DNA of 42,599 bases from Symsagittifera roscoffensis (Eukaryota > Xenacoelomorpha > Acoela > Convolutidae): contig NW_026971585.1 in assembly GCF_963678635.1 (NCBI RefSeq), positions 1-42,599 of the forward strand. The letters run 5' to 3'. The notes under the pieces were generated by a model that was not told the DNA's origin, ran no database searches, and worked only from the letters and a program-made list of their open reading frames with translations. Positions 25,010-34,989 of this stretch are shown here, in pieces (within the stretch, counting starts at the first letter, position 1; each line of letters begins with the position of its first letter). Both the position numbers and the translations under genes were made by a program.

Positions 25010-25370
25010 ATGACTTCTAGAAGTACAAGAGACGAAGGAAAGAAGTCTCGCTCCTCAAAAGAACATAACAGTCATGGATCTCACCTGAACATCGATGACT
25101 TCGGGAACCCAGTTAAAGGACAGAGACGTCTGGAGGGATCCGTTGAGGCGTTCTCGAGACACCTGCCGACGTCTAGCAGAGATGAGAAAACGGAGCACCG
25201 GACGGATTCTGTGCAAATGGCGATTAGTCAGCTGCAGGACCAGATCTATTGGTACAGAAAAGAACTCGAGAAGAAGAACAAAGTGTTGACAGATATGAAG
25301 AAAGAGTCACTGAAATCAAGTGATCAAAATTTCAACGGTACGGTGTATTCATTTGTAGTTGCCACCCGAG
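25010..25370 (+). CDS. ccdc170-like: CCDC170-like, coding exon 1 (N-terminus)
   Basis: Encodes residues 1-120 plus one base of codon 121. The first 65 residues are polar and basic with no hydrophobic segment, so there is no signal peptide. Residues about 70-100 (ISQLQDQIYWYRKELEKK) form a short coiled coil. The start is chosen because the in-frame TAA abuts the ATG and an acceptor lies nine bases upstream. The donor CCCGAG|GTAAGC is strong and leaves phase 1, matching exon 2. A second donor 33 bases earlier (AACG|GTACGG, at 25338) has the same phase and would drop 11 residues (GTVYSFVVATR), so both isoforms are possible. The frame stays open past the donor to 25627, but that extension looks intronic. 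Confidence 0.75.
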
Positions 25371-26100
25371 GTAAGCAAAATCGGGTATTTTTCAATCTTC
25401 ATGGTCATTATGAGAGTGTCGGCAAGAAAACAAGCTCGGCTTTGTTCAGCCCAAGCTCGATACGATTCGAGCGTTTCGATCAAACATATGTGTATTATGG
25501 CGGTAGATTGAACAAAGTTGATTTCATGGAGCCAAATCAAATGGTTCGGTTTGGCCCAAGTTCTCAGATTTCTCGATATTTCTGTTGTTACGACCACCTA
25601 GAGGGGTGTAAAGGAAGGGATTTTTGACACGCATAATCAGGTGTCACGGACAGCACTCTTAGTAACCGAATGTGCTATTTAATTAGATCTTTTTCAGTCG
25701 TGAATCAGATTCCAAAACGATATCTCTAAAAAAGAGCAAAATTTAACATTTGTTTTAAATTCTTTGAGCTTTTTGACCTGTTTTTTGAACTTTTTCTTGA
25801 AGCAATCTTGTTACCCAAAATTTAATTTAAATTATTATTTTTTAAATATTTAAAAACCGAAACCATAGCAATCACTTATTCAGTCCTGTCATAGGTATGT
25901 TTTGACCGTGATCGACGGAATTTGGTTATGTGCTTGAGGTATGTTTTGACTGTATCCGAAGTGTATTCCGGACGTCTCAAATAATCATGTTATTTTTGAG
26001 TTTCGATCTATATGAAAATACCAAAAAAGAAGCTACCAGTTATGCTTTTCATGTTAATGTTTTTATTGGTTTTGGTGGTAGCATGCATTGTAGTTTTGAC

Positions 26101-26446
26101 CAGGGCTGATCTAGGATTTTCTCGAGGGGGGGGGGGGGGCAGATTTTCAAAAAGTTTCGAAAACTTTGTCGACTTTTTTTTTCGGTCAACCAAATTGATT
26201 TTCTGAGCTCTCCTGAATTACTCTAAAGATCCCACTTTGACCAAATTTTCTGCGCCGCAGGCAAAACTATGAAAAAAAGGCCAAAAAAGACGTTTTTAGG
26301 GAATTTTTGGAAAAAGTTCACCAAAATATTGCCAAATTTTTACCTCAAAAATTTTGGGGTGCGTCACCAAAAATGGATAGCTCAAAATAATACAAAAGTG
26401 GGACCCTTTGGGTCGGCAGGGGGTCAAATTCCTAAATCCGCTAGTA
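26101..26446 (+). mobile_element. hAT-like MITE in intron 1
   Basis: About 346 bp. The left end is CAGGGCTGATCTAGGAT and the right end is CCTAAATCCGCTAGTA. Flanks GTTTTGAC (26093-26100) and ATTTTGAC (26447-26454) match at 7 of 8 bases, the 8-bp duplication expected of hAT. Internal landmarks are CAACCAAATTGATTTTCTGA, GCGCCGCAGG and GGACCCTTTGGGTCGGCAGG. A run of 14 G follows the left terminus. There is no coding capacity. Confidence 0.75.
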
Positions 26447-27227
26447 ATTTTGACCCTGCTTGATCAAATTTGACTGAGTTTCAGACATTTTCGGACAGTG
26501 CTCATCCGATTTTGGGTAGTTTTCGAGTATGCGTGCTCCAGATACGTTTTCAACAGTGTTTGATCAATTTGACCGCGCGAGTGCTCTAATTTGATTCTGT
26601 GCTAGAATTAAAACCCTGTCTTGATTAAGGACTTCAGTCGAGCACTGAAGTTGTAATCTCCTTTGAGAATTTAAGTTTTTTTTGTGTCTGTTTGTAACTT
26701 TGTAAAACTTGTGCTGTTACAATGAAAAAATGCAATTTTCATAGTGAATCGACTCAAGACAGGGTTTATACCATACGCTTAGTCGAGTTTGATTGTATAT
26801 TTAGTTAGATGTTGCGAAATTGCTTGTACAGACGCATAGTTTTGTTCATTATTATGTCAGAATCTTGTTGACATTTTAAAAATGATCTCACAAGATGAAT
26901 AATAATCCAGCAAGCAACTCACAGGTTTGTTTTCTTTTGTTGCAGAAGTCTTGCATTTGTTCAAGAATTTGTCCATTAAAAAATGCAAGTTATGATTTTT
27001 GTCAGAGTATTTTCTGTGAGAAGCATGAGGCTCAGACCACCTCCACCATAAGCCTACAATCAATTAAATCTGAATCCTACTTAATTGACGTACTTAGCAC
27101 TGCTGCTGAATCAAATTGTAATTAGCCGGCTCAATACTTACCCTGAGCTAATTTTTTCATAGACTACTTAATAGCTATTGTGTCGAAACTAAGTTGTTCA
27201 GGTAAGCGTGGACGAAAAGGAGAAATT

Positions 27228-27515
27228 CACCGTAAATTTCACTAACATTTGCGGACTCCACTTACATTTTGCGAAATTCCTTTACAGATGCGGAATCCAG
27301 AACAACTAGCTATATTTGCTTGTTGCGGAATCCGCAACAAAACAAATATGCCGACAAAATTTACGTTTCAGGTATTTGTACGCTGAATCCACTTACATTT
27401 TGGAACAGATTTAATACTTGTCTCTGGAATCAAGGAACACACAGACAAAAAATTGTGCGCCTATCCAGAGTACAGTTTGGCCCCGCAATGACAAAAATAT
27501 ATCTAAGCAAATGAA
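27228..27515 (+). repeat. Dispersed repeat, GCGGAATCC family (copy 1)
   Basis: Carries GCGGAATCC motifs and the ordered blocks CCACTTACATTTTG, TTGCGGAATCCGC, GCCGACAAA, then TCCACTTACATTTTGGAACA, CTTGTCTCTGGAATC and GTGCGCCTATCCAGAGTACA. The same blocks in the same order occur at about 35740-36000. It has no recognisable coding sequence and no confident termini, so the class is unknown. Confidence 0.65.
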
Positions 27516-28105
27516 ATCTGGGATTTAACACTGATAAAAAGAGATATGAACAAAAAACTAAAGCTTGGGCATTTTAAAAAAAATGCAAACTAGAAAAACA
27601 CTTTTTGTGGAAAATGACTAGAAAAACAAACAAAAATTTTTAAAAAAATTCTCAATTTTTTTTTCATTTTTTTTTGCATTTTTGAGATTTTGAAGTTTTT
27701 AATTCAAAAAGTCGCTAAAATGCTAAGTAAACCAACTTCTAACTTTCCTTTAATAAAACTAGGTTTACTGCTTAAATTAAGCTATTGTGAATTTTACACC
27801 AATAAAATAAGCTATTACAAGCTTATTTGTTCGCTCGAAAAAAGACAGAAAAAAACAAAAAAAATAAACCAATTTTTTTTTCAACACTGGGAAAAGTTTT
27901 TTGAAAATTTTTAATGTCTTTCGAACAAGGACAGAAAGGGTTTTAATATGTTATATCACTCATCACTGTCTTATGATTATTTGCGGTTGCTGAATTCACG
28001 TGGAAAACAAAAAAGAAGAAAAAACTAAAACACACCCAAATACCAAGATCCTCCCAATTTTTCAAATATGCGGAACAATAATAATTAGTAATTAGTTTTT
28101 AAGAA

Positions 28106-28371
28106 ATCCATTTTGGCTGACCGATCCTAAAATTTTTCTCTAAAGGCGCCTTCAGCGTGGTGTTTTATTGGAAAAAATTTCCACAAAGTGCACAAAAATG
28201 TTTTTTTTTTGACAACATTTTTGTCAAAATCCGGTCTGCCACTATTCTAGAAGTGCTCAGAAACTCAATTCAGTCGACTTAAAAAAAGATCGATAAAATT
28301 TTCAAAAAAAATTTAAAAATCAGCACCCCCCCCCCTTCACCCCTCTCGAGAGAATCCTAGATCCGACACTA
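28106..28371 (-). mobile_element. Degraded hAT-like MITE
   Basis: Reading the minus strand from 28371, TCGGATCTAGGATTCTCTCG matches the MITE left end. It is followed by a C/G homopolymer (10 C on the plus strand at about 28327), AAGTCGACTGAATTG and GGCGCCTTTAGAG. The right terminus is lost or unrecognisable. It lies about 170 bp from a younger copy in the same orientation. Confidence 0.55.
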
Positions 28372-28538
28372 GAAGATCCTACAGGATCTTACCATATAAA
28401 TATTTACCGCTTCTTCTTGAGACCTAAGGGTAGCTCTTTGTTTAAGGGTAGCTTCTACGGAGAATAGGGAGCGATACGTAAACCATTATCACTTCTGGTA
28501 GCGTTTTTTCATTTCAACTCTTTAATACTCTTTCCAGG

Positions 28539-28973
28539 CAGGGACGGATTTAGGGGTGGGGGGCGGACGCTCTTTTTCCCTAAGGGAATTCGACCCCCTG
28601 CCGACCCAAAGGGTCCCCCCTTTGATACTTTTTCAGAAATCCATTTTTGGCCAACCCACGCTAAATTTTTTCTAAAGGCGCCTTTGCGCCAATATATACT
28701 AACTTTGAGGGGGAGCGCGCGCCAAAAAAACGCGATTTTTTTTGTCAACATTTTTCAAAAAGTGCCCAAAAACGGCTTTTTTGACTGTTTTTTCAAAAAT
28801 TTGCCTGCGGCGGAGAAAATTTTGCAAAAATAGGAGCAAAACAGTGCTTTGGGAGAGCTCGAAAAATCAATTTGGTCGACCTAAAAAAAGCTTTGGGAGA
28901 GCTCGAAAAATCAATTTGGTCGACCTAAAGAAAATCCGCCCCCCCCCTCGAGAAAATCCTAGATCCGCCCCTG
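28539..28973 (-). mobile_element. hAT-like MITE with perfect 8-bp target-site duplication
   Basis: This is the best-preserved copy, 435 bp. The plus-strand ends are CAGGGACGGATTTAGG and CCTAGATCCGCCCCTG, an inverted pair with consensus CAGGGRCGGATYTAGG. It is flanked on both sides by TTTCCAGG (28531-28538 and 28974-28981). CAGGG termini with 8-bp duplications are characteristic of the hAT superfamily. A segment of about 40 bp containing GGGAGAGCTCGAAAAATCAA is tandemly duplicated at about 28849-28928. There is no transposase frame. Confidence 0.88.
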
Positions 28974-29782
28974 TTTCCAGGTGTACTTTATCTTTTACTT
29001 CTGATGCTAAAATGAATTAAATTTGATAGTAAGTACTTTGTTGCCTTTGCTGGAGTTTTTTTGAATGAAAACTTTTCTTCAATTTGTTTACAAGGTTGCT
29101 TAAAGTTTTTTCCCTGGGCATCAGTAAGACTTTGGTTCGGGTTTCTCTGGCGTTTCTTGAAAATTATCAAAAAGACTATTCTTAAAAGTAGGTAGAAATT
29201 TCACTGTAGGGATATTGTAATATGCCCATTAAGCAAAGGTACCCTCATTTTTCATATGTCAAAGAATATCATGGGGAGAAAATTATATTAGGTAAAATGA
29301 GGAAAATGGTAGTCACGTATAGAGTTTATGATGATTTTTTTTCATGGAAAAGTCCTAAATTTTGGGTCATGCTTAAATGCGATTTTTCGCGCTTTGACTT
29401 TTGTTTTGTTTTTCGTCTCAATTCGTTTCCTCTTTTCAAATCGAACTACAAAATTCCCAAGGTCACAAAAAATGTGAACGGTTTCTATTTTAAATTTCTG
29501 ATTTCCCAGCGGATTAAAAAATCCAGCACTTTCAGTTTTCTCGTAATCGGATATTTTTAAGAAAAAAAAACCTTTAAAAAAACCTTGAAATTCAAAGAGC
29601 TTTACCTTAATGTGATATTTTTTGTTCGAATTTCGAAAGTTGGAAAATTGTTCAAAAATTTCAGTAATTTTGTTTTTTGGTTTCCAGGGGTTCTTCGTTA
29701 CTTTTCTTGCTTATGTTGCTTATGTTTGGAGTTCTATTCCAGGGTGAGTTTTCAATGAATAAATTATTTTTTTACAATCTAG

Positions 29783-31042
29783 AGATTCTGAATCAGTTCA
29801 TGATGCAAGACAGTTTGACCCAACAGTACCGAGTGAGTGCCGAAGACGCCAGGTGTGAACTGTCGGTGGCCCTCATCAAACTTCAGTCGCTCGAGTCCCA
29901 ACTGAGAGAGGCAAACAACAGTCTCATGCTGAAGAAAATGGAATTACAGCAGACTAAACTAGACGCAGACGTCTTCAGAGAAAACAACGCCCGGCAAGCT
30001 AGTTTGATCAAATCTTTGCGCGAAAGTCTCAGCATCGCAGATTCAAAAATTTTGCAATTTGGAGCTGAAATTAGTCAAAAAATTAGCAGAATTAACAGCA
30101 TGGAAACGGAATCAAAAATGAGCAATTCTGAGTTCGAGAAAGTGAGAAAAAATTCACAAGAATCGATGAACGCGCTTTCGGAAACGAACCGCAAGTTAAA
30201 AGAAATGTTCGATAAAATTGTTGAACTACTGGGCGAAAACTTAAGCAGATGGGAAGACAATTTTCCAGATAATATTAACGATCTTCTCTCCCTACTTGAA
30301 AGTGAATTACGGAATAATAGAGATAGCATTTCACACTTCAAAAACTTTGAAAAAGAAAATCAAAAGCTGAACAAAAGACTTACTCTCAAAAATCAGGAGC
30401 TCCAAAAGAATCAAGAAAGTTACAGAGATCTAGAAGAAAAGTATGTTTGGGCGTGTGAAAAGCTTGAAAACTTGAACAAAAATGTACTCGATCAGTATCG
30501 AGACGTATTTGAAAAATCTGGAGAAAATCAGGCCGACCTGAACTCTTACTTTGATCAGAAGTTGAAATCAAATCGAAGCGGAACAACCACTAGCAGAACT
30601 GATAATGAAAACATAGGAAAAAGCCAATCGCCCAATCAGGACAAAAACAATCAAGAGAATCAGGAACCGGTTCAGTCCTTTAAAGCATCCAAGGACAATC
30701 TTGAGAATCAAAATAAAAATGTACAGTCGAGTGATGAAAAGCGGAAGACGGGAGAGTTTCGCGAACTTTTGGATAAAACCAATCAATCTAAGATAAACCC
30801 ATCGCCTTCAGCTAAGCCTTTTGCTGATAATGACACAGCAAGTGTGAGCAAACCTTTTTCGTCCGCACAAACACCGGAGGCAAAGAAGGAAGAGAGTAAT
30901 GTAGGTGCGAAGAGTCCAGGGGGTTCCAAGAGTGGGTTCCAGCCAAGTGGCTTAGGCTTTCCGTCGCTGCAGATCCGGAAATCGGATGACCCACCATACC
31001 AACCGACACCACTGCCCAAAAAGAATTTCGATAACCCTGAAG
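29783..31042 (+). CDS. ccdc170-like: CCDC170-like, coding exon 2 (large coiled-coil exon)
   Basis: Encodes residues 121-540 plus one base. Residues about 125-385 are a nearly continuous coiled coil. It includes YRVSAEDARCEL (about 136), RENNARQASLIKSLRE (about 186-201), typical of CCDC170, and FDKIVELLGENLS (about 263). From about residue 385 the character changes to Asn/Gln/Ser/Lys-rich, probably disordered (SQSPNQDKNNQENQEP). The acceptor CAATCTAG|AG at 29782 is chosen because it restores the phase left by exon 1 (g|ag, Glu). The donor is CTGAAG|GTAAGC. An open frame extends upstream to 29677 with a hydrophobic start, but its acceptors are in the wrong phase. Confidence 0.88.
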
Positions 31043-31337
31043 GTAAGCAATTCAAAATAAGAAGCGAGATTTATAATTTTTCAACAAATCACTGTTGCGC
31101 AAAATTTTGCGCATGATCTATTTTTAACATAAATTTTCACTTTGCGTGTCAGTTTGTGCCGAATCAATATTAACTATTGGTTTAGAGTTTGCATCACGCT
31201 TATTCGTTTTTTGTAAATGTGACAATCAGATAGATTCAAAAAAAGGTCTTTTTTTGTCTAAACGTATAAAAAACATAAAATATAAACATGAATATATAGT
31301 AGGCGCATCAAACAAGAGAAACTTTTTTAAACTTCAG

Positions 31338-31527
31338 ATTACAGCCTGCTTGATAGAAAACCTTCGGCCAGAAGAGCTATTGAGAAACGACTGCAGAAAG
31401 CGAACAGTGGTATAAAAGAGCCTCCAAATGGGGAGTCGGACATTCAGAACCCTTTTCAGAGACGCAGTTCCCAGCAATGGGCAAGCAGCAGCAGCTCCTC
31501 CGTATCAACTGTATCATACTTCGAAAG
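31338..31527 (+). CDS. ccdc170-like: CCDC170-like, coding exon 3
   Basis: Encodes residues 541-603 plus two bases of 604. The acceptor is AACTTCAG|AT, where g|at gives Asp and matches exon 2. The donor is CGAAAG|GTTACT. The product is basic then serine-rich: SARRAIEKRLQKANSGIKEP, later FQRRSSQQW and a run of six serines. No domain is recognised. Support is the long open frame in the single phase-compatible frame, between good splice signals, with a base composition less AT-rich than the flanking introns. RRSS resembles a basophilic kinase site, but that is only pattern-level. Confidence 0.75.
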
Positions 31528-32231
31528 GTTACTATCAGTTGATATTTAGACAAGGTTAAGATGATTAGATACTTTAAATGTATTTAAGACTCGATAAATG
31601 TAGTTTACATCGGTCGTGATGATTTTTTTTTCAGAAAAAGTCTAAGAGTTTTTTCACGCTCAATTTGATTTTTCGCGTTTCATTCTTGTTTTTTCTAAAT
31701 TCAGATCATTTCTTTTGTTAAATGAGGGCAAACTCCTTGGTCGAACAGCAAAAAGTGTAAAGGTCTTGAAAAACGTGATAGGCTTGCAGTTTCGAAAGTG
31801 GAATTCAATTTTCATCAAAGCGAAGAAAAAAATTTACTCATTGGTCCAGTTTTCTCAAATTTGCTTAGTTTTATCAGAAAAGTGTCAATCGTAATTTGCT
31901 CTAGAAGTTCTCAAGAGCTTCATGGCCATGTATTTTTAAGTTTTAAACTCGAATGTTGAAAATTTTTCCAAAAAAAAATTGATTTTTCTAAAAAATAAAT
32001 ATTTTCAATGCTGAAAATGTTTCCAAAGCTGATAACATTTTTTGCCCCAACATCTTCAAGATGGCTATCTGATTAAGCAGAGCGTATGATTAGATTATGA
32101 CTTTTTCTCTGAAGTTTGCTTTCAAATCAACATTTTTTCGCCTAAACGGCACAGTTGGTAAATGAGTCACTATGTCCTTCGCGCTCAAATGAAGTAGGAA
32201 AAGTTTTGATCAAATTGTTTATTATTTGTAG
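31528..32231 (+). other. Intron 3
   Basis: Intron of 704 bp, GTTACT...TTGTAG. It is AT-rich with T and A runs. A stretch near 31620-31740 (TTTTTCGCGTTTCATTC, TTCAGATCATTTC) faintly resembles sequence near 29360-29430 and the array, which may be chance in AT-rich DNA. No gene or element is supported. Confidence 0.6.
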
Positions 32232-32313
32232 GTACAATGCTGCAGTCAAGCGGAGTGACCGAGAGAACAGACAACGACAGGACCAGCCGGAGAGAGACGC
32301 CAATAGCAGTTCG
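32232..32313 (+). CDS. ccdc170-like: CCDC170-like, coding exon 4 (small)
   Basis: Encodes the last base of codon 604 and residues 605-631. The acceptor is TATTTGTAG|G, where ag|g gives Arg. The donor is TTCG|GTCAGT, leaving phase 0. The product is very polar (RSDRENRQRQDQPERDANSS). The frame meets a TAA at 32341, so the donor must lie before it. The next possible donor (GTCTAC at 32318) is weaker and in another phase. An alternative is a terminal exon of a short isoform ending at that TAA. Confidence 0.65.
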
Positions 32314-32929
32314 GTCAGTCTACCACCAACACAATCTCTTTAACGTTTTCCAGACTGTCACAAATTTTCCAGAGTTCTTTTAGTTTCTAATAGACAAAAA
32401 TTTTTTGGTTATCCAGCTTTCTCAAGTTTGGTTATTTTCACGAAAAGAAGGCCAAAAGTTCTTGAAATTCAAAAAATTTTAATCTAAAATATATTTGTCC
32501 AAAATTCATGTCAGAAAAACTTCGAAAAGGGTCAATAATATTTATTTGTTTCATTATCGAGTTTTTAAATGACTCTTTGCTAAGTTTGGTATATTGACGT
32601 GCTGTGATTTTGAAAAAACAATAAAAACTGAAATGAAATTATAGGTTATATGAGCATGAGTTTTTTCAAAAAAAAACTGGAGCAATATATTGATCTACGT
32701 GCGTTAAACACTATAACGAAAACGTGAAAGCAAGACTGCTCAAATCAAGATGGAGTGCCTTTAACAGATTTGAAGTAGTTTATGGTAAAAAGTAGGATAC
32801 AATTCTATTTAAACAATTAAACATAAAAAAAGTTTCAACATAAAGTGATAAAAATTTCGTCTTAAACCACTTGCTTCTATTCATTAGCTGGCCTCAACTG
32901 AACTTAAAAAAAGTTTGGCCTGTTCCATT

Positions 32930-34260
32930 TGCCTCCTGCGCTACGCTGAGAATGAGCTAACCGAGTGAATATTAGACTTATTTTTATCTTGTATCAGTAC
33001 TTATTTAACGTACCGATCAGTACTTTTTTAACGTACCTGCAATTTTGCATGGCGCAGACACGCGTTGGGGAAAAAACCAGTGACTATATCGGCATTTTGA
33101 CCGAGCAAATGTGTGGAACGGACAATACGGTGGGGTGGGAGTATTGGGTGCATCCATGAGACCATCAGTGGCGTAATTGCAAAACACACATGAGATCCCA
33201 TTTCCTTTTATTTCAAAAAACGACTGACTGCGGCGCAGACTGATACGCTACCTGCGGGTGTCTTGGGAAAAATCGCGTGGAGGCGGAGCAAAAGCTCAGT
33301 TCCAATTTATATCTGTATTCAGGGGGCGCAAGACGACGGACAACATAGACCACATTTGGACCTAACAATTACAAAACGCCTGCAAATCGTAGACAAATAT
33401 GAGAAATTTTTAAGAAGGAGAGAAACGTTTCTGTCGCCGAAACAAAGGGAAGGGGAGAAGCTTGGAGTAATTTCACTCGGTGTTAAGCGGGTCAGCGCCG
33501 TGTTGTAACCTGGGGACACTCATTTAGAAGAAGAAATATCCGGGAATTATGTCTAACAAGGAGGCAAAAACAAAGTTATGTAGAATGCCGGTCGAAGTAT
33601 ACAGATTTGCTCTATCATGCGAGCGAGGAGACAAGTATGGAAAAACCTAAAAGGTACTAGGAGGTCGAATAGCAACAGCACCGGCGGGAGTGTTGCAAAT
33701 CAAATAGGAGCAGATGAGCGCAACGCGAGGAGGATATCGACGTTTTTCCGAAGGGGAGGAAGAGGATCATATCGGGGTAAAGGGCGGGGTGCACCGATAG
33801 GAGTTGCTTTAATTGCGCTCAAAGGGGATGTACGACGGATCAAATTGTAAATTTCCAGGCGAGAAACGCGACGTGTTGTTTTTTTTGGATTTTGAGCCAT
33901 CTTTTTGACCATAGGGGTAAAAGCACTGAGAAGGCGAAAGAAAGTGAACACGAAATTAGTTAGATTAATCAGTGCAATTGCGAACAAACGACGTCGGAGG
34001 AAAAAAAGGACGAGCCAGGGCAGACTGATATATACACGCCGGGAGAGTAGGGAACCAGTAGTGAAATAATCGCACCGCAGGTTCTTACAGAGCGAGATGT
34101 AGAGCGAGAGGATATTCCGCAGGCTATCCAGGAGGCGCGAACCCTGGATTCGGGAAAAACGAGACGACCGATGAAGCAGCAGCTGTTGTCTTAATTGGGA
34201 CAGGCCTCGAATGGGAGCGGTAATGATATATAACATTAGCAAGGGGGAAAAATTGAAAAC
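32930..34260. other. Compositionally distinct island, possible decayed transposon
   Basis: This stretch is visibly richer in G and C and in CpG-type words than the introns around it. It contains overlapping frames on both strands: plus 33263-33508 and 33617-33850, and minus 33700-34242 with 180 codons. One plus-strand segment (LTITKRLQIVDKYEK, later SLGVKRVSAVL, 33263-33508) loosely recalls the CENP-B/pogo-type DNA-binding domain of Tigger-like transposases. The frame is then broken by stops. Neither terminal repeats nor target-site duplications were found. It could equally be a processed pseudogene or other insert. Confidence 0.35.
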
Positions 34261-34989
34261 GGAGACGGAAAAACAAGGAGGGGATCACTGTTCAATTTAA
34301 TTTAACGATGAAAAAGTTTTTGTTTATTGACCTGCGTCGTTTAATTTGCAAAATAAAAAGTTAATATTTTTCACATAAATTGTCTGTTAGCTGAAAATAT
34401 CAGGCTGGATTTTTCGTTATTTAACTTTTTCAAACGGATAAATGAGTTGACAATTAATTTGTTTTCTGTTCACTGCAATTTAAGTTTTTGTTAAGCTGAA
34501 AGTTTTCTGATTTACTTTTTATGTAAGTTTTTTTTTTGATTTATTTCAAATTTTAATGTACTTTTTTTACCGCCTAGAATAAAAAACGAAGAAAGAATCG
34601 TGCAAACAAACTGTAAATTCCAGTTTTAGTTTTTGCAAATACTTTTTTTTTGGTTTTTGGTCCAACTAAGTTAAGTGCTCGAGAAAATTTTTGCTACTTT
34701 CGCAACAACCAAATATTTTTTTTGAATTTTGCAATAAGGGCGTCTGTTTTGTTTGAATTGAATAAAAATTCCATCGAAAAGTAAATGTCTAAATTTGAAT
34801 GAAAAAAAAAAACAACGATCATGAAAAAGGCTAGTTTTTGAGAGCGGGTATTCTTGAAATTTTCTCCTGCCCTCTCAAGTGTTTCTAGTGAATTCAAAGT
34901 AATTTACTGCAATCTTGAAAAAATTTTATAACAGTCATTGCAATCAACGTTACGAGGCCAAACTGTTTATCTTATTTTGTGAGTTGTTA

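Larger units (their letters stand above)
25371..29782 (+). other. Intron 1 with inserted repeats
   Basis: Intron of 4412 bp, GTAAGC...TCTAG. It holds a MITE (26101-26446), a repeat of the GCGGAATCC family (about 27228-27515), a degraded MITE (about 28106-28371) and a perfect-TSD MITE (28539-28973). Unannotated stretches (25371-26092, 26455-27227, 27516-28105, 28982-29782) are AT-rich with homopolymer runs. A 112-codon frame at 29222-29560 is unrecognised and I do not call it a gene. Two decoy acceptors (TTTCCAG at 29687 and TATTCCAG at 29742) precede the phase-compatible one. Confidence 0.65.

Noticed and set aside
29222-29560. 112-codon plus-strand frame in intron 1
   Set aside because: Phe/Lys-rich composition expected of T- and A-rich intron; no family resemblance and no phase-compatible splice sites.
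29677-29782. Hydrophobic N-terminus (MVSRGSSLLFLLMLLMFGVL) reading in frame into exon 2, resembling a signal peptide
   Set aside because: It lies between decoy acceptors and the phase-compatible acceptor at 29782. The exon 1 phase only fits 29783, and CCDC170-family proteins are cytosolic coiled coils.
33700-34242. 180-codon minus-strand frame
   Set aside because: No recognised domain; overlaps frames on the other strand in the less AT-rich island, where stop-free stretches are expected by composition.
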